Assembly (NCBI GenBank): GCA_029721435.1
Contig: CM056583.1
Coordinates: forward strand, 91,922,720-91,986,719
Direction: 5' to 3'
DNA: 64,000 bases
Source: Gymnothorax reevesii
Taxonomy: Eukaryota; Chordata; Actinopteri; Anguilliformes; Muraenidae
In this document: positions 21,101-29,581 of the stretch, in pieces
Layout: every line of letters starts with the position of its first letter
Position numbering within the stretch: the stretch's first letter is position 1
The notes under the pieces: generated by a model
Told to the model about the DNA's origin: nothing
The model's input: only the letters and a program-made list of their open reading frames with translations
Databases searched by the model: none
Position numbers and translations under genes: made by a program

Positions 21101-22761
21101 AATTAACGATGTGGATGTAGCTAACATCGGGCCATTGTTTCATGTCATCTACCCACTCATTGAGACGTGACGGGTGAGGCACTGTAACAGAATTGTCCTC
21201 GTGACTTTCTAAAACATCCGCACTGTTTCCACATCCATTCTGTTTCCATTTGTATTAGCTAAAGGCTGGCTTTTACAGCTGTGCAAATGTAAACCAGCAT
21301 ATCAACCGGAAGAGAAGAACCGGCAGCCGCTATGATTTATGGGTAACGTCTTGAAGTCATGAAAAAGGTGGATATTCAGTGTGATTATTATTTTCTCTCC
21401 CTCCCTCCCTCTCTCTCAGTGCGAATGAGGAGATAGCTCTCGTCAGATCCAAGGCCAGCTCGGAGGGCATCGCCCTGAATGCCAGCCTGCGGAAGGAGCA
21501 GATGAGAGTTGAGTCGCTGGAACAGGCTCTGTATCAGAAGGTGAGTGTTTGGGGGAGGGCATCACAGAAACGGATCTCACACCACCCTCCACACACAGGA
21601 CTGAGCACAGACAGTCAGGTCGCTGAGAAAACATTCATAATATCATGCTTATCCCCTTGTGTACGGGAAACGCACATACGCGGGCTGGCTCACTGACTCA
21701 CCGGGAACCGCAAATGCACGGAGTGCTCTGTTGACCGCGGTGGCGCGATTGGAGTATGCAGGTGCGCGGCTATGGCCGGGATTGTTGACTAGTTGCGCAT
21801 TCTTCGCCTTTTTTTTTTTTTTTTTTGCCTGTTTGCTGTGATGATTTCCTGGAAAAAAATTTTATCCACAATTTTTGGACGATGGCACAACGTGAGAAAC
21901 CAAATATTTATGCTGCATTTTTCACTCTTTATGAATGAATACTGAAAAATCGAAAAATTTTCGATTACACCCGTACACCCGTTTTGTGTGGTACAGTTTG
22001 TTACACGGTTCGGCGCACAAACTAACTTGCAAGTGTCACATCTGGACCAGGACTCACGGCGAACTTTGCTCTCGGAACAGACGACACACTGTTTCCGCGG
22101 TTTTTGGGTCTCTGCCGTGGGTGGATGGCTCTCTAAGAGGGGAGAGGGGACTCAGTGTGGAGGTGGCGACTCCGCCCATTCTCTTCAGCTCAGGACACAA
22201 ACCCAATGAGCGATCAGGCACTTCATTAGTCTGACCCAATATTGGTACAAAATCATTCACCACAATCGCCTCTCAGCAGTTGCATATTGATACCACAACC
22301 CACCGACGAATACGTGGTTCCCGCCCACAGGAGCAGATCACCTGCAGGCACATATGCGGGTCCCACCTGACTGGCTCGTAAGTATAGCATATATGCCGGT
22401 TGCTTCAGCATTCAGGCGAATACAAAACCGTACACAAGGGGTTAAATATACATTTTAAATTATAATTAATGAGGCAGTAAAATGTGTGTTTCCACTTTCA
22501 TATGCACTTCATACTTTGCCTCCAAGGAGAATTCTCAGTTATACAAGTTACGGAGGGTTTTAATAAAACTGTCCAAGTTTCATTTTGTAAATGCGCATGG
22601 ATCCCTCCTGCCAGCTGGCACTCACTGAACAAGGAATCGAGTTCCACCGCACTCACCGTTTCCGCTTCAAACATTGTGATACTCCACCGTCTCTTTCTCA
22701 GAACCAAGAGGTGGAGGAGCTCACCAAGATCTGTGACGAACTGATCGCTAAGCTTGGCTGA
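7787..22761 (+). CDS. TACC1-like gene, 3' eight exons (5' part outside window)
   Basis: Encodes the C-terminal part of a transforming acidic coiled-coil protein. The family binds microtubules with ch-TOG/XMAP215 at centrosomes, spindles and plus ends through the TACC domain. Exons in phase: 7787-7839, 9431-9568, 11045-11121, 11351-11394, 11525-11685, 16516-16622, 21420-21540 and 22702-22761 (stop TGA 22759-22761). All introns are GT-AG. Joined from exon 2 they give about 235 residues of continuous heptad-rich sequence. Family landmarks include [40 protein letters not shown] and the C-terminal [16 protein letters not shown]. The last peptide fits TACC1 better than TACC2 or TACC3, although the usual few residues after LG are missing. 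Large minisatellites directly follow two of the donors, and a 78-bp array lies in the likely 3'UTR. Confidence 0.93.
7840..8162 (+). repeat. GTGAGT-rich tandem array starting at a TACC splice donor
   Basis: From the donor GTGAGT of the preceding exon, the intron continues with about 320 bp of degenerate GTGA/GTGAGTGAATCA repeats, containing dozens of further GTGAGT hexamers, the vertebrate donor consensus. Period is irregular (4-bp base, with longer 12-22-bp units including GAATCAGTGA). Confidence 0.9.
8224..8274. repeat. (AAT)n microsatellite
   Basis: About 50 bp of AATAAT repeats with a few substitutions (ATGATAATAACAAT), inside the first visible TACC intron. Confidence 0.9.
8491..8558. 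repeat. (CA)n microsatellite
   Basis: About 65 bp of CA repeats interrupted by TCACAC, ATGCGC and GCACGC, in the TACC intron. The rest of this intron (8559-9430) shows no exon or transposon ends. Confidence 0.9.
9431..9568 (+). CDS. TACC exon b, start of TACC domain
   Basis: Acceptor CCCACACAG, donor GTAACC. 46 codons in phase 0; the second half reads [17 protein letters not shown], aligning with the family's domain start (EKEA-L-LI-E-I). The first 25 residues are a low-complexity linker. Confidence 0.9.
10120..11016. mobile_element. Possible MITE with GTATTYCACAAA ends
   Basis: The left side (GTATTTCACAAAGCATCTTA near 10140) and the complement of the right side (GTATTCACAAAATATTTCAT near 11006) resemble each other as decayed inverted ends, and both sides continue with AAGAGGTCTT-type motifs. 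It fills most of the intron between exons b and c and ends within 40 bp of the next exon. Borders are uncertain. Confidence 0.4.
11045..11121 (+). CDS. TACC exon c
   Basis: Acceptor CTCTCTGCAG, donor GTACTG. Reads [20 protein letters not shown] then EVVEMR, with the Arg codon split to the next exon. Matches the conserved I--KE-EA--WK-KY motif of the TACC domain. Confidence 0.95.
11351..11394 (+). CDS. TACC exon d
   Basis: 44-nt microexon with acceptor CTCTCTGCAG and donor GTGAGT. Encodes [14 protein letters not shown], nearly invariant in vertebrate TACC proteins. Both boundary codons are split and rejoin in phase. Confidence 0.95.
11525..11685 (+). CDS. TACC exon e, core coiled coil
   Basis: Acceptor AACCCGACAG, donor GTCAGC. 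Reads [20 protein letters not shown] then [20 protein letters not shown] then [14 protein letters not shown], the most conserved stretch of the family. Ends in phase 0. Confidence 0.97.
11686..12249. other. TACC intron sequence, nothing recognised
   Basis: About 560 bp with no exon, no repeat ends and no tandem structure before the Tc1 element begins. Confidence 0.4.
12526..13600 (+). pseudogene. Broken Tc1-family transposase
   Basis: The N-terminal part has the two helix-turn-helix regions ([20 protein letters not shown]). The catalytic part keeps [17 protein letters not shown] and [14 protein letters not shown], the DD34E core. Inactivating changes seen: stops after ITARKR (12799-12801) and inside the first catalytic motif (LWSD then TAG at 13090-13092), and a deletion with frameshift near 13240-13260 between GMGNLHI and the next block. 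It ends [17 protein letters not shown]. Not functional. Confidence 0.9.
14123..15056. mobile_element. MITE (AAGCCGCTT ends) nested inside the previous MITE
   Basis: Inverted ends of about 38 bp: GCCGCTTGCACACTGGACGC on the left and the complement of GCGTCCAGTGTGGAAGCGGC on the right, both continuing GAAACGAATTTTTCGC. TTAA is present at both borders. Same family as 7210-7372. No transposase. Confidence 0.85.
14192..14975. mobile_element. Probable innermost element or subterminal-repeat core
   Basis: GACAGGGTTTTAATAAATCT on the left and the complement of the right side (GACAGGGTTTTAATATAGCT) form another inverted pair about 65-80 bp inside the previous element. The motif CCGTGTCSGACAGTC recurs near 14211, 14402, 14623 and, inverted, 14946. 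It could be a fourth nested insertion or the subterminal binding-site array of the enclosing element; no target duplication is clear. Confidence 0.5.
15083..15113. repeat. (TA)n microsatellite
   Basis: An uninterrupted 31-bp AT run, just outside the right end of the inner MITE. Confidence 0.95.
15748..16160 (+). other. Possible LTR-like fragment
   Basis: Directly after the Tc1 element there is a TATATAAAGG box (15778), then about 300 bp, AATAAA at 16096 and the end CCGTAACA. That order of TATA box, polyadenylation signal and terminal CA resembles a solo LTR. I cannot find a matching TG start or a target duplication, so this is weak. Confidence 0.25.
16161..16515. other. TACC intron sequence, nothing recognised
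   Basis: About 350 bp of unremarkable sequence leading to the acceptor TTTTTTCCAG of the next exon. Confidence 0.4.
16516..16622 (+). CDS. TACC exon f
   Basis: Acceptor TTTTTTCCAG, donor GTGAGA. Reads [20 protein letters not shown] then [15 protein letters not shown], with AG carried into the next exon. Very close to vertebrate TACC1. The donor is followed after about 12 bp by a 1.9-kb compound minisatellite. Confidence 0.97.
16634..17690 (+). repeat. 28-bp minisatellite after TACC donor
   Basis: About 38 copies of a 28-bp unit CAGTTACAGGTGCAGTCTTT plus ACAGAGCA; some copies are 25-26 bp (GACCAGTTACAG). Each unit has ACAG-GTGCAGT, resembling the true exon end and donor ACAG-GTGAGAT. Open reading frames run through the array only because the unit lacks stop codons. 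Confidence 0.95.
17691..18525 (+). repeat. 54-bp minisatellite derived from the 28-bp unit
   Basis: About 15 copies of a 54-bp unit: GCACAGTTACGGGTGTGGTC then TTTACAGAGGTCAGTACATA then TGAGGACCTGAGCA. Its first half is the preceding 28-bp unit (with GGTGTGGTC in place of GGTGCAGTC); the second half is new. Copies alternate between two or three subtypes (CTCAAGAGG with GGACTCGAGT, and TTTACAGAGG with GGACCTGAGC), suggesting a higher-order repeat. Confidence 0.93.
18531..18978. other. TACC intron sequence, nothing clear
   Basis: About 450 bp; a short run of four CAGCRTTACCC-like motifs near 18597-18632, otherwise no recognised feature. Confidence 0.35.
18979..19064. repeat. 86-bp hairpin with 24-bp arms
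   Basis: Left arm GAGGGTGTGCTTGATTGTCA then TTAT; the right arm is its complement with one mismatch (GACTGTC). Loop of about 38 bp. Could be a minimal MITE or a foldback RNA; no target duplication identified. Confidence 0.75.
19330..19830 (-). pseudogene. Tc1-family transposase remnant
   Basis: Read on the minus strand: [20 protein letters not shown] then [20 protein letters not shown] then [20 protein letters not shown], followed by [14 protein letters not shown]. This is the helix-turn-helix and linker part of a Tc1-like transposase from a different subfamily than the element at 12250. The catalytic domain is absent; the frame runs into unrelated AT-rich sequence. Heavily deleted relic in a TACC intron. 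Confidence 0.8.
19831..20769. other. TACC intron sequence, nothing recognised
   Basis: No exon, tandem repeat or paired transposon ends seen. Confidence 0.35.
20770..21105. mobile_element. Dispersed-repeat-like segment
   Basis: The end (CAAACAAAACAGACAAACAG, then CACCGATCACATATACCTCC, then TGGTGGAGGTTAATAA) resembles the tail of a dispersed repeat common in fish, in which a CAGACAAACA stretch precedes a CCTCC...GGAGG hairpin. The left border is not defined. Confidence 0.4.
21420..21540 (+). CDS. TACC exon g
   Basis: Acceptor CCTCTCTCTCTCAG after a long pyrimidine tract, donor GTGAGT. Reads [20 protein letters not shown] then [20 protein letters not shown]. Residues match TACC1 (ANEEIA-VR-KA, LRKEQM-VESLE-AL-QK). 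Confidence 0.97.
21653..22441. mobile_element. piggyBac-like MITE in the last TACC intron
   Basis: The left end CCCCTTGTGTACGG and the right end CCGTACACAAGGGG are perfect 14-bp inverted repeats. The right flank is TTAA (22442-22445), the left flank TTAT, so a TTAA duplication with one change. CCC ends with TTAA fit the piggyBac superfamily. No transposase inside. Confidence 0.75.
22702..22761 (+). CDS. TACC terminal exon
   Basis: Acceptor CTCTTTCTCAG. Reads [19 protein letters not shown] then TGA. The motif [13 protein letters not shown] is the family C-terminus; LAKLG-type ending favours TACC1. Confidence 0.97.
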   Translation, partial: NQEVEELTKICDELIAKLG

Positions 22762-22797
22762 ACAGACTGAAGGAAGAGCAGCGAGGAGCTTCCTAAC

Positions 22798-24799
22798 TGT
22801 CCAACACGTCACCTGATGAGGATCATCGCCGGCCGCCTACACACCTCGTCCACTCCAGGCCCACACCCGCCTCACTGTCCAACACGCCTCCTGATGAGGA
22901 TCATCGCCGGCCGCCTACACACCTCGTCCACTCCAGGCCCACACCCGCCTCACTGTCCGACACGTCACCCAATGAGGACCATCGCCGGCCGCTTACACAC
23001 CTCGTCCACTCCAGGCCCACACGCGCCTCACTGTCCAACACGCCTCCTGATGAGGACCATCGCCGGCCGCTTACACAACTCGTCCACTCCAGGCCCACAC
23101 CCGCCTCACTGTCCGACACGTCACCCAATGAGGACCATCGCCGGCCGCTTACACACCTCGTCCACTCCAGGCCCACACGCGCCTCACTGTCCAACACGTC
23201 GCCTGATGAGGACCATCGCCGGCCGCTTACACACCTCGTCCACTCCAGGCCCACACGCGTCTCACTGTCCAACACGCCTCCTGATGAGGACCATCGCCGG
23301 CCGCTTACACACCTCGTCCACTCCAGGCCCACACGCGTCTCACTGTCCAACACGCCTCCTAATGAGGACCATCGCCGACCGCTTACACACCTCGTCCACT
23401 CCAGGCCCACACGCGCCTCACTGTCCAACACGCCTCCTAATGAGGACCATCGCCGGCCGCTTACACACCTCGTCCACTCCAGGCCCACACGCGCCTCACT
23501 GTCCAACACGCCTCCTAATGAGGACCATCGCTGACCGCTTACACACCTCGTCCACTCCAGGCCCACACGCGCCTCACTGTCCAACACGTCGCCTGATGAG
23601 GACCATCGCCGGCCGCTTACACACCTCGTCCACTCCAGGCCCACACGCGCCTCACTGTCCAACACGCCTCCTAATGAGGACCATCGCCGACCGCTTACAC
23701 ACCTCGTCCACTCCAGGCCCACACGCGCCTCACTGTCCAACACGCCTCCTAATGAGGACCATCGCCGGCCGCTTACACACCTCGTCCACTCCAGGCCCAC
23801 ACGCGCCTCACTGTCCAACACGCCTCCTGATGAGGATCATCGCCGGCCGCCTACACACCTCGTCCACTCCAGGCCCACACCCGCCTCACTGTCCGACACG
23901 TCACCCAATGAGGACCATCGCCGGCCGCTTACACACCTCGTCCACTCCAGGCCCACACGCGCCTCACTGTCCAACACGCCTCCTAATGAGGACCATCGCC
24001 GGCCGCTTACACAACTCGTCCACTCCAGGCCCACACCCGCCTCACTGTCCGACACGTCACCCAATGAGGACCATCGCCGGCCGCTTACACACCTCGTCCA
24101 CTCCAGGCCCACACGCGCCTCACTGTCCAACACGTCGCCTGATGAGGACCATCGCCGGCCGCTTACACACCTCGTCCACTCCAGGCCCACACGCGTCTCA
24201 CTGTCCAACACGCCTCCTGATGAGGACCATCGCCGGCCGCTTACACACCTCGTCCACTCCAGGCCCACACGCGTCTCACTGTCCAACACGCCTCCTAATG
24301 AGGACCATCGCCGACCGCTTACACACCTCGTCCACTCCAGGCCCACACGCGCCTCACTGTCCAACACGCCTCCTAATGAGGACCATCGCCGGCCGCTTAC
24401 ACACCTCGTCCACTCCAGGCCCACACGCGCCTCACTGTCCAACACGCCTCCTAATGAGGACCATCGCTGACCGCTTACACACCTCGTCCACTCCAGGCCC
24501 ACACGCGCCTCACTGTCCAACACGTCGCCTGATGAGGACCATCGCCGGCCGCTTACACACCTCGTCCACTCCAGGCCCACACGCGCCTCACTGTCCAACA
24601 CGCCTCCTAATGAGGACCATCGCCGACCGCTTACACACCTCGTCCACTCCAGGCCCACACGCGCCTCACTGTCCAACACGCCTCCTAATGAGGACCATCG
24701 CCGGCCGCTTACACACCTCGTCCACTCCAGGCCCACACGCGCCTCACTGTCCAACACGCCTCCTGATGAGGACCATCGCCGGCCGCTTACACACCTCGT
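22798..24799 (+). repeat. 78-bp CpG-rich minisatellite, about 25.5 copies
   Basis: Unit: ATGAGGACCATCGCCGGCCG, CTTACACACCTCGTCCACTC, CAGGCCCACACGCGCCTCAC, TGTCCAACACGCCTCCTA. Because 78 is a multiple of 3 and several frames lack stops, long frames run through it on both strands (22816-24801 on +; 22901-23821 and 23837-24808 on -); these are artefacts. Variant copies recur with a period of 936 bp (12 units), so the array holds a recent block duplication. About seven CpGs per unit. Confidence 0.95.
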
Positions 24800-25126
24800 A
24801 AAGCTCACTTCTGTTTAAGAGATGCCCAATTGTTGTACAGCAGTTCCGGAAATGACACAAGCAGGGGTTGTTACCGCCTTTCCCTTGTCTTCAGTTCGCA
24901 GCGGACAGACCTCAGTGTTTACACAACCAAACTGCTGCTACAGAGAGAGACCTAAACTTCTGTTCAGCAGATATCGTTCAGTGTAACTAGCTCCACCTTA
25001 TGATGTCATTATGTATGTCCTTGTAAAGATGGTGCCTTGGGTGAATTTGATGGTTGTTTTGTGGTTTGCTTTCATTGATTTAGGGAAAAACAGTCTCACA
25101 TACTTCCATTCCAGTATCAGATGTTG

Positions 25127-25132
25127 AATAAA
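25127..25132 (+). terminator. AATAAA polyadenylation signal, candidate for TACC
   Basis: First canonical hexamer after the TACC stop codon and downstream of the 78-bp array (context ATGTTGAATAAACATC). Whether it is used is inferred. Confidence 0.5.
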
Positions 25133-25150
25133 CATCTCCAATGGCCAAGC

Positions 25151-27290
25151 GAGCAACTTTGAATTCTTCAGATATTAGGGGATATTGTTAAAATGAGTTA
25201 TTTGTTGCCTGTGAAAGATTGATTCCACTGTGAGTGATGTCTGCACTGGAGTGCAGGTCACTGATAAGCACCGGAGCTCATCTGTACAGTCATATACAGC
25301 ATGTGTTCCTGCCAATCGAGTAAAAATCACCCTGGCCTGTCATATCGATATATCGCCTGTCGATATAACCCCCTTATTAGTTTCATGAAACGGAAACGCA
25401 CTGGTCCAGCAGCGTGTAAAAACGGCCGCCGGAATAACGCAAACATTCACTGGATATATAAAACATAACACAGCTGGACCTGGTGAGGGCTTTTTCTGTG
25501 CGTACTCTAACACAGTTAGCCCTCACGACAGATAATATTTCACCCCGTCCACCTTTCAGAAAATTAGAGAATTTCTCACACTTTTCACTGATTATACATA
25601 TATGCTCCAACGTTTGTGTCATGTAGTTATTATATTTCTGTTTCACTTTAACCTGGAACCGGCCGGAGACACTGTAGGAGGCTAAACTCCACTCTGTTTC
25701 AGCATCCGGCGTGAACATGAATGTAAGAGAGACCGCGCGGACGATCCAATGATCGCTTAAGGTTTTCGCAATCACGTACATCAGTAAAATCTTTGATTTT
25801 ACATTGACCTTCATTTTTGATAGGGTTTACTATTTGCAGATTTCTTTTGTATGCCGTCATTACGCAAGTGTCCCTGAAAAACTTCTTCCTGCTTTTTTAT
25901 TCTTTTGACATGCAAAGGACAGATTACCGCTATTTTTATACAGTTTTCATACACCACAGTAAGACTTATTTTAAGTCAGAGATGCAAGTCTTTCAAGTAC
26001 TGAATCAATATTATGACACTGTGACAGCAGAATGCCTGGTGTCCTTCACAGAAGACTCGGCTTTCACAGAAACACAGTCAGGCGCCTCTGCCTGCATCTG
26101 GGCTGTTACATTAACCCTCTGAGCCCCATAGGCCACTATAGTTGCCCGATTGTGTAAGATATCAAAACAAGTTGCCGCATGATAGGTTTTCAACAGCTCA
26201 GGACAATTACATTTTTAATTCCTTGAACATCTATTCAGCGCTCAAAAGGTTAAGACGTTTCCACTGGTATGTAGCTCTCTGTTGTTTCGGTAATGTCAGT
26301 GTGGATGGGCCCTCTTCGGCAGTAAATCCAAACTCTGTTTTGCCTTTTGGCCGGAGATGGACTTTTCATGCTTAAAACCCAGTGAGTTGACAGAGTATCT
26401 GTTCTGGCGACTGACAGCCATCGTGTCACCACTCCCGCAGTCAAAGCTGTGGGGAACCTTGTATTATTACAACCTCACCTTTGTGCCAGAATATTCCCGT
26501 CTGCAGCTAAATCTCACCTCAGTACACGTGCCAATCAGTGACAGGCAGGGCCTGGTTTCGCCAATAAGCACATAATGTGTTTTTAACTAATTTTGTCCAA
26601 TCGCAGTGCCCCATGTCTCCTTAGTGCTGTGAAGGGTTTGATTAAAATGAGCATGCTCGAGTGTTAGTCCTGTACGGTGACCAGGAGTCTCTGTGGAACA
26701 GCCCCCATGGTACCCCATGCAGTACCAGCAAACACCAAACATTCTCATAATGTTCTGAACATGTCATGGAAGTCTCAGAAAACATTAGCAAGACATTCCA
26801 GTAACATTGTGAGAACATTTTGTGTTCCCTGGAATAGTCTTTCCCATGTTAATTTATGCTGCATATACTTTACCTGCAAATAAGATCTCAATATTTTTTT
26901 TAAGTGTAACAGATCTTTTTAAAAATAAATATATAAGCAGATGTAAGGAAATTATGTTTATTAATATATATTTTCTTCTTATTTCACCGCCTGAATAAAG
27001 AATGACCATGATAAAACATTTTCTTGTGCTGTATTTATACTATTTAAGTAATAATGGTTCTGCAGATGTGGATGCCTGAAGACATGAGTCCAGTTTTAAC
27101 CCCTCACTGCAGATGTGGACGCCTTTAGACATGAGTCCAGTTTTAATCCTCACGGCAGACGTAGACGCCTGCAGACATGGAGCTGCTTTATTTATGCACG
27201 CAGTTACACAATTCAATCACTAGGTGGTACACCCAAAATGGTTATTGAATATTCATGAGGAAGCGGTGCCTGTAAGCAATTTAGTATATA
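25151..27290. other. Intergenic, no gene recognised
   Basis: Two kb without convincing exons. Short open frames (25383-25814 on -, 25817-26122 on +) show no family resemblance and no codon structure I trust. A short repeated passage at 27060-27180 (GATGTGGATGCCTGAAGACATGAGTCCAG type, three copies of about 55-60 bp) is a small tandem repeat. Confidence 0.4.
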
Positions 27291-27630
27291 TAGCTCAGTG
27301 AAAAAGTATTTGCCCCTTCCTGATTTTATTTTTTGCATATTTGTCGCACTTAAATGTTTCAGATCATCAAACAAATTTTAATATTATACAAAGATAAACT
27401 AAGCAAATACAAAATGCAGTTTTTAAAAGGTGAAAGGTCAAGGTCATTTATTGAGGGGAAAAAAGCTTTCCAAACCTACCTGGCCCCATGTGAAAGATTC
27501 ATTGCCAGTTCTCGCAAACGCTTGATTGCAGTTTTCAACGAGGGTGGCACATTTAAGTGTGACAAATATGCCAAAAAAAAAAAAAAAAAAGAAATCAGGT
27601 ATGGGGCAAATACTTATTCACAGCACTGTA
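27291..27630. mobile_element. Tc1-derived MITE (AAGTATTTGCCCC ends)
   Basis: The left part AAAAAGTATTTGCCCCTTCC and the complement of the right part (AATAAGTATTTGCCCCATAC) are inverted ends flanked by TA (27291-27292, 27629-27630). The inner arms pair too (GCATATTTGTCGCACTTAAA with its near-complement at 27550-27570). No transposase, about 340 bp; an internally deleted Tc1/mariner relic. Confidence 0.8.
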
Positions 27631-28260
27631 TGGACAAGTTAAGTCCCATCACTGTTTCCCATGATTTGTGTGAATTACACTCCTCAGCCAAGCCTGATGT
27701 GCAAACTCCCTAATATAGTTGCCCATAGAATCTATCCAGCAGTTAATAAAAATGATCTCTTGTGACAGAATCATTGTCCTTTGTTGCAACCACGTCAGCT
27801 ATAATAGGCCAAAGGTATCTCAAGTAAGTAGTGAAAGAAATCAGTTACAACATTTTTTATTTACAAAAATACAACATGGTATGAAAACTATATCATACCA
27901 CTAACAATCAAAGTCATCAAAAAATAAAGATGCGTGATTCCCTCCCATTGATTTACATGTAAATTCGTCCCTCAAGGAATTCACTGCTAACTTATGTACT
28001 AATATGATATCTCACTGAAATCCAGTCATTTTAATGCTTACTCTGGCTTATCTGCGTAAAGCCCATTTGAAACTTTCCTTGTAATTATCTATTGATTGAT
28101 ACGTTTTGTATCCAATTCCAGACAGTATACATTTTCCCCAGTAATCAGTAAGACATTGATTTGACCCACAGAAAAGTATTTAAACCCTTGAATTACAGCA
28201 AGTTTGGTCGAATTCTCTCAACTGTGCACAACTGAATGGGATTAATTAATAGAAACAAAG
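27631..28260. other. Intergenic, nothing recognised
   Basis: AT-rich sequence without recognised features. Confidence 0.35.
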
Positions 28261-29035
28261 GGGCTGATGTACTGACAAGTTAGCCCCTGTTTAAAATGTA
28301 ATTTCTTCATAATGTGTGCATAAAATCATTGCTTGGAATTTACGAACACATCGTACAAGACTGAAAGCGCAATCTGCCTTCTTGTGAAGCGCAGAATGGC
28401 AAGATGTGGTTTTCTAACTCATGCATATGCATTCGTGGGAGGATCGAGGTTGAAGTGGGAGATTTGCGCATAAAATGGGAGGAGATGCACATTTAATGAC
28501 TAATTTTGTATTCCCTGGTATGTACTTAAAATGCAGGTGAGAGCGGACACCTGTTTTGTGGCAGAAATTCTACACCCCTTAAAAGCAGGTGTAATCCAGG
28601 AAGCGTGTTTGGTTTGGTTATGCAGGGTGGACTTCCTGTAAGAATGGCCACAGTTATCCCAGCGAGACAATGACACCGGATAATGAGATGTGCTGAGAGG
28701 ATTTTTGCCACAAGAATTTCCCTTTTTCAATTGAGTAAACAGGAAATCATCAGATTAAGCAGAGACGCAATAATGCAATTATTGGAAGAAATCAGAGATG
28801 ACATCGAACCATTCACATGCCATACCAGCAGTTGTCAAACTCCTGTCCACGTTGCAATTCCTGCGCTTTTATTGTGGTCGCAGATTACGTTTATGGGCGG
28901 TAAAATGCCCAGATTACGCAGATGGCCGCTGCCTTGAGACATACCATGCAAAATGAAAAGGCACAGCGCGCGCATTATTCGGACAGTGTAAGTTGCAGAC
29001 AATGCTGCGGTCGCAAACGTATGTACATCAGGCCC
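28261..29035. mobile_element. MITE with GGGCYTGATGTAC ends
   Basis: The left end GGGCTGATGTACTGACAAGT and the complement of the right end (GGGCCTGATGTACATACGTT) are inverted; the subterminal parts are rich in TGCGCA motifs. Flanked by AAAG on both sides (28257-28260, 29036-29039). Contains only short frames. The GGGCCTGATGTAC end is typical of a PIF/Harbinger-type fish MITE, by recollection. Confidence 0.7.
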
Positions 29036-29581
29036 AAAGACTTCCGAAAGCAACCCAGAAGAGCTTAGGTTACATGTACAAGATGGAAATGCGATATGGA
29101 CATGGGAAATGGGAATTATTCCTAATGGAACAGGACTGGAGGTTCCTTGTACCGGACAGCTGTGTTTCTGTGGAGGAGAGTTTCTCTGAATTATGAGTGA
29201 GAACGATGGAGAAGCGTGCAGTACTCATGGCTGGCTGTTTTTTATTTTCCCTTTACAATGGCCATGATGATGACAGAGCAGGTTTGTCACACTGGTAAGG
29301 AAAAGAACCCTTTCCCCTTTGTTAATGGTGGAATTTCGCTCAATGTGGTGTTTTTTTTAGAATCTACACCGCATATAGCAAAACAGAATGCCTAACGTTA
29401 GGTTTTCACTCGTGTAAAATGCAAAGAGCTCGACTTCGCTAAATCCCCTGCTACGTTCGTTGCACCATTTTGTTGAATGCTGTATGCTAGGGTAGCATAT
29501 TGCTTACTTTTCTCCTGATGGTGGAATGTCTTGTTTTGTTAAAATAAAGTTTATTTCAGATATTACTATGTTAGTGAGTTA
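29036..29581. other. Intergenic, nothing recognised
   Basis: No exon or repeat end seen. Confidence 0.35.

Larger units (their letters stand above)
22762..25150 (+). other. Probable TACC 3' untranslated region
   Basis: From the stop codon to just past the first good AATAAA (25127-25132) no intron is needed, so transcription probably runs through the 78-bp array and about 330 bp of ordinary sequence (24800-25126). Inferred from the signal position; cDNA is needed to prove it. Confidence 0.55.

Noticed and set aside
22816..24801. 661-codon frame on + and ~300-codon frames on - (22901-23821, 23837-24808)
   Set aside because: The 78-bp unit is a multiple of 3 and lacks stops in several frames on both strands; the frames are a product of the repeat and lie after the TACC stop codon.
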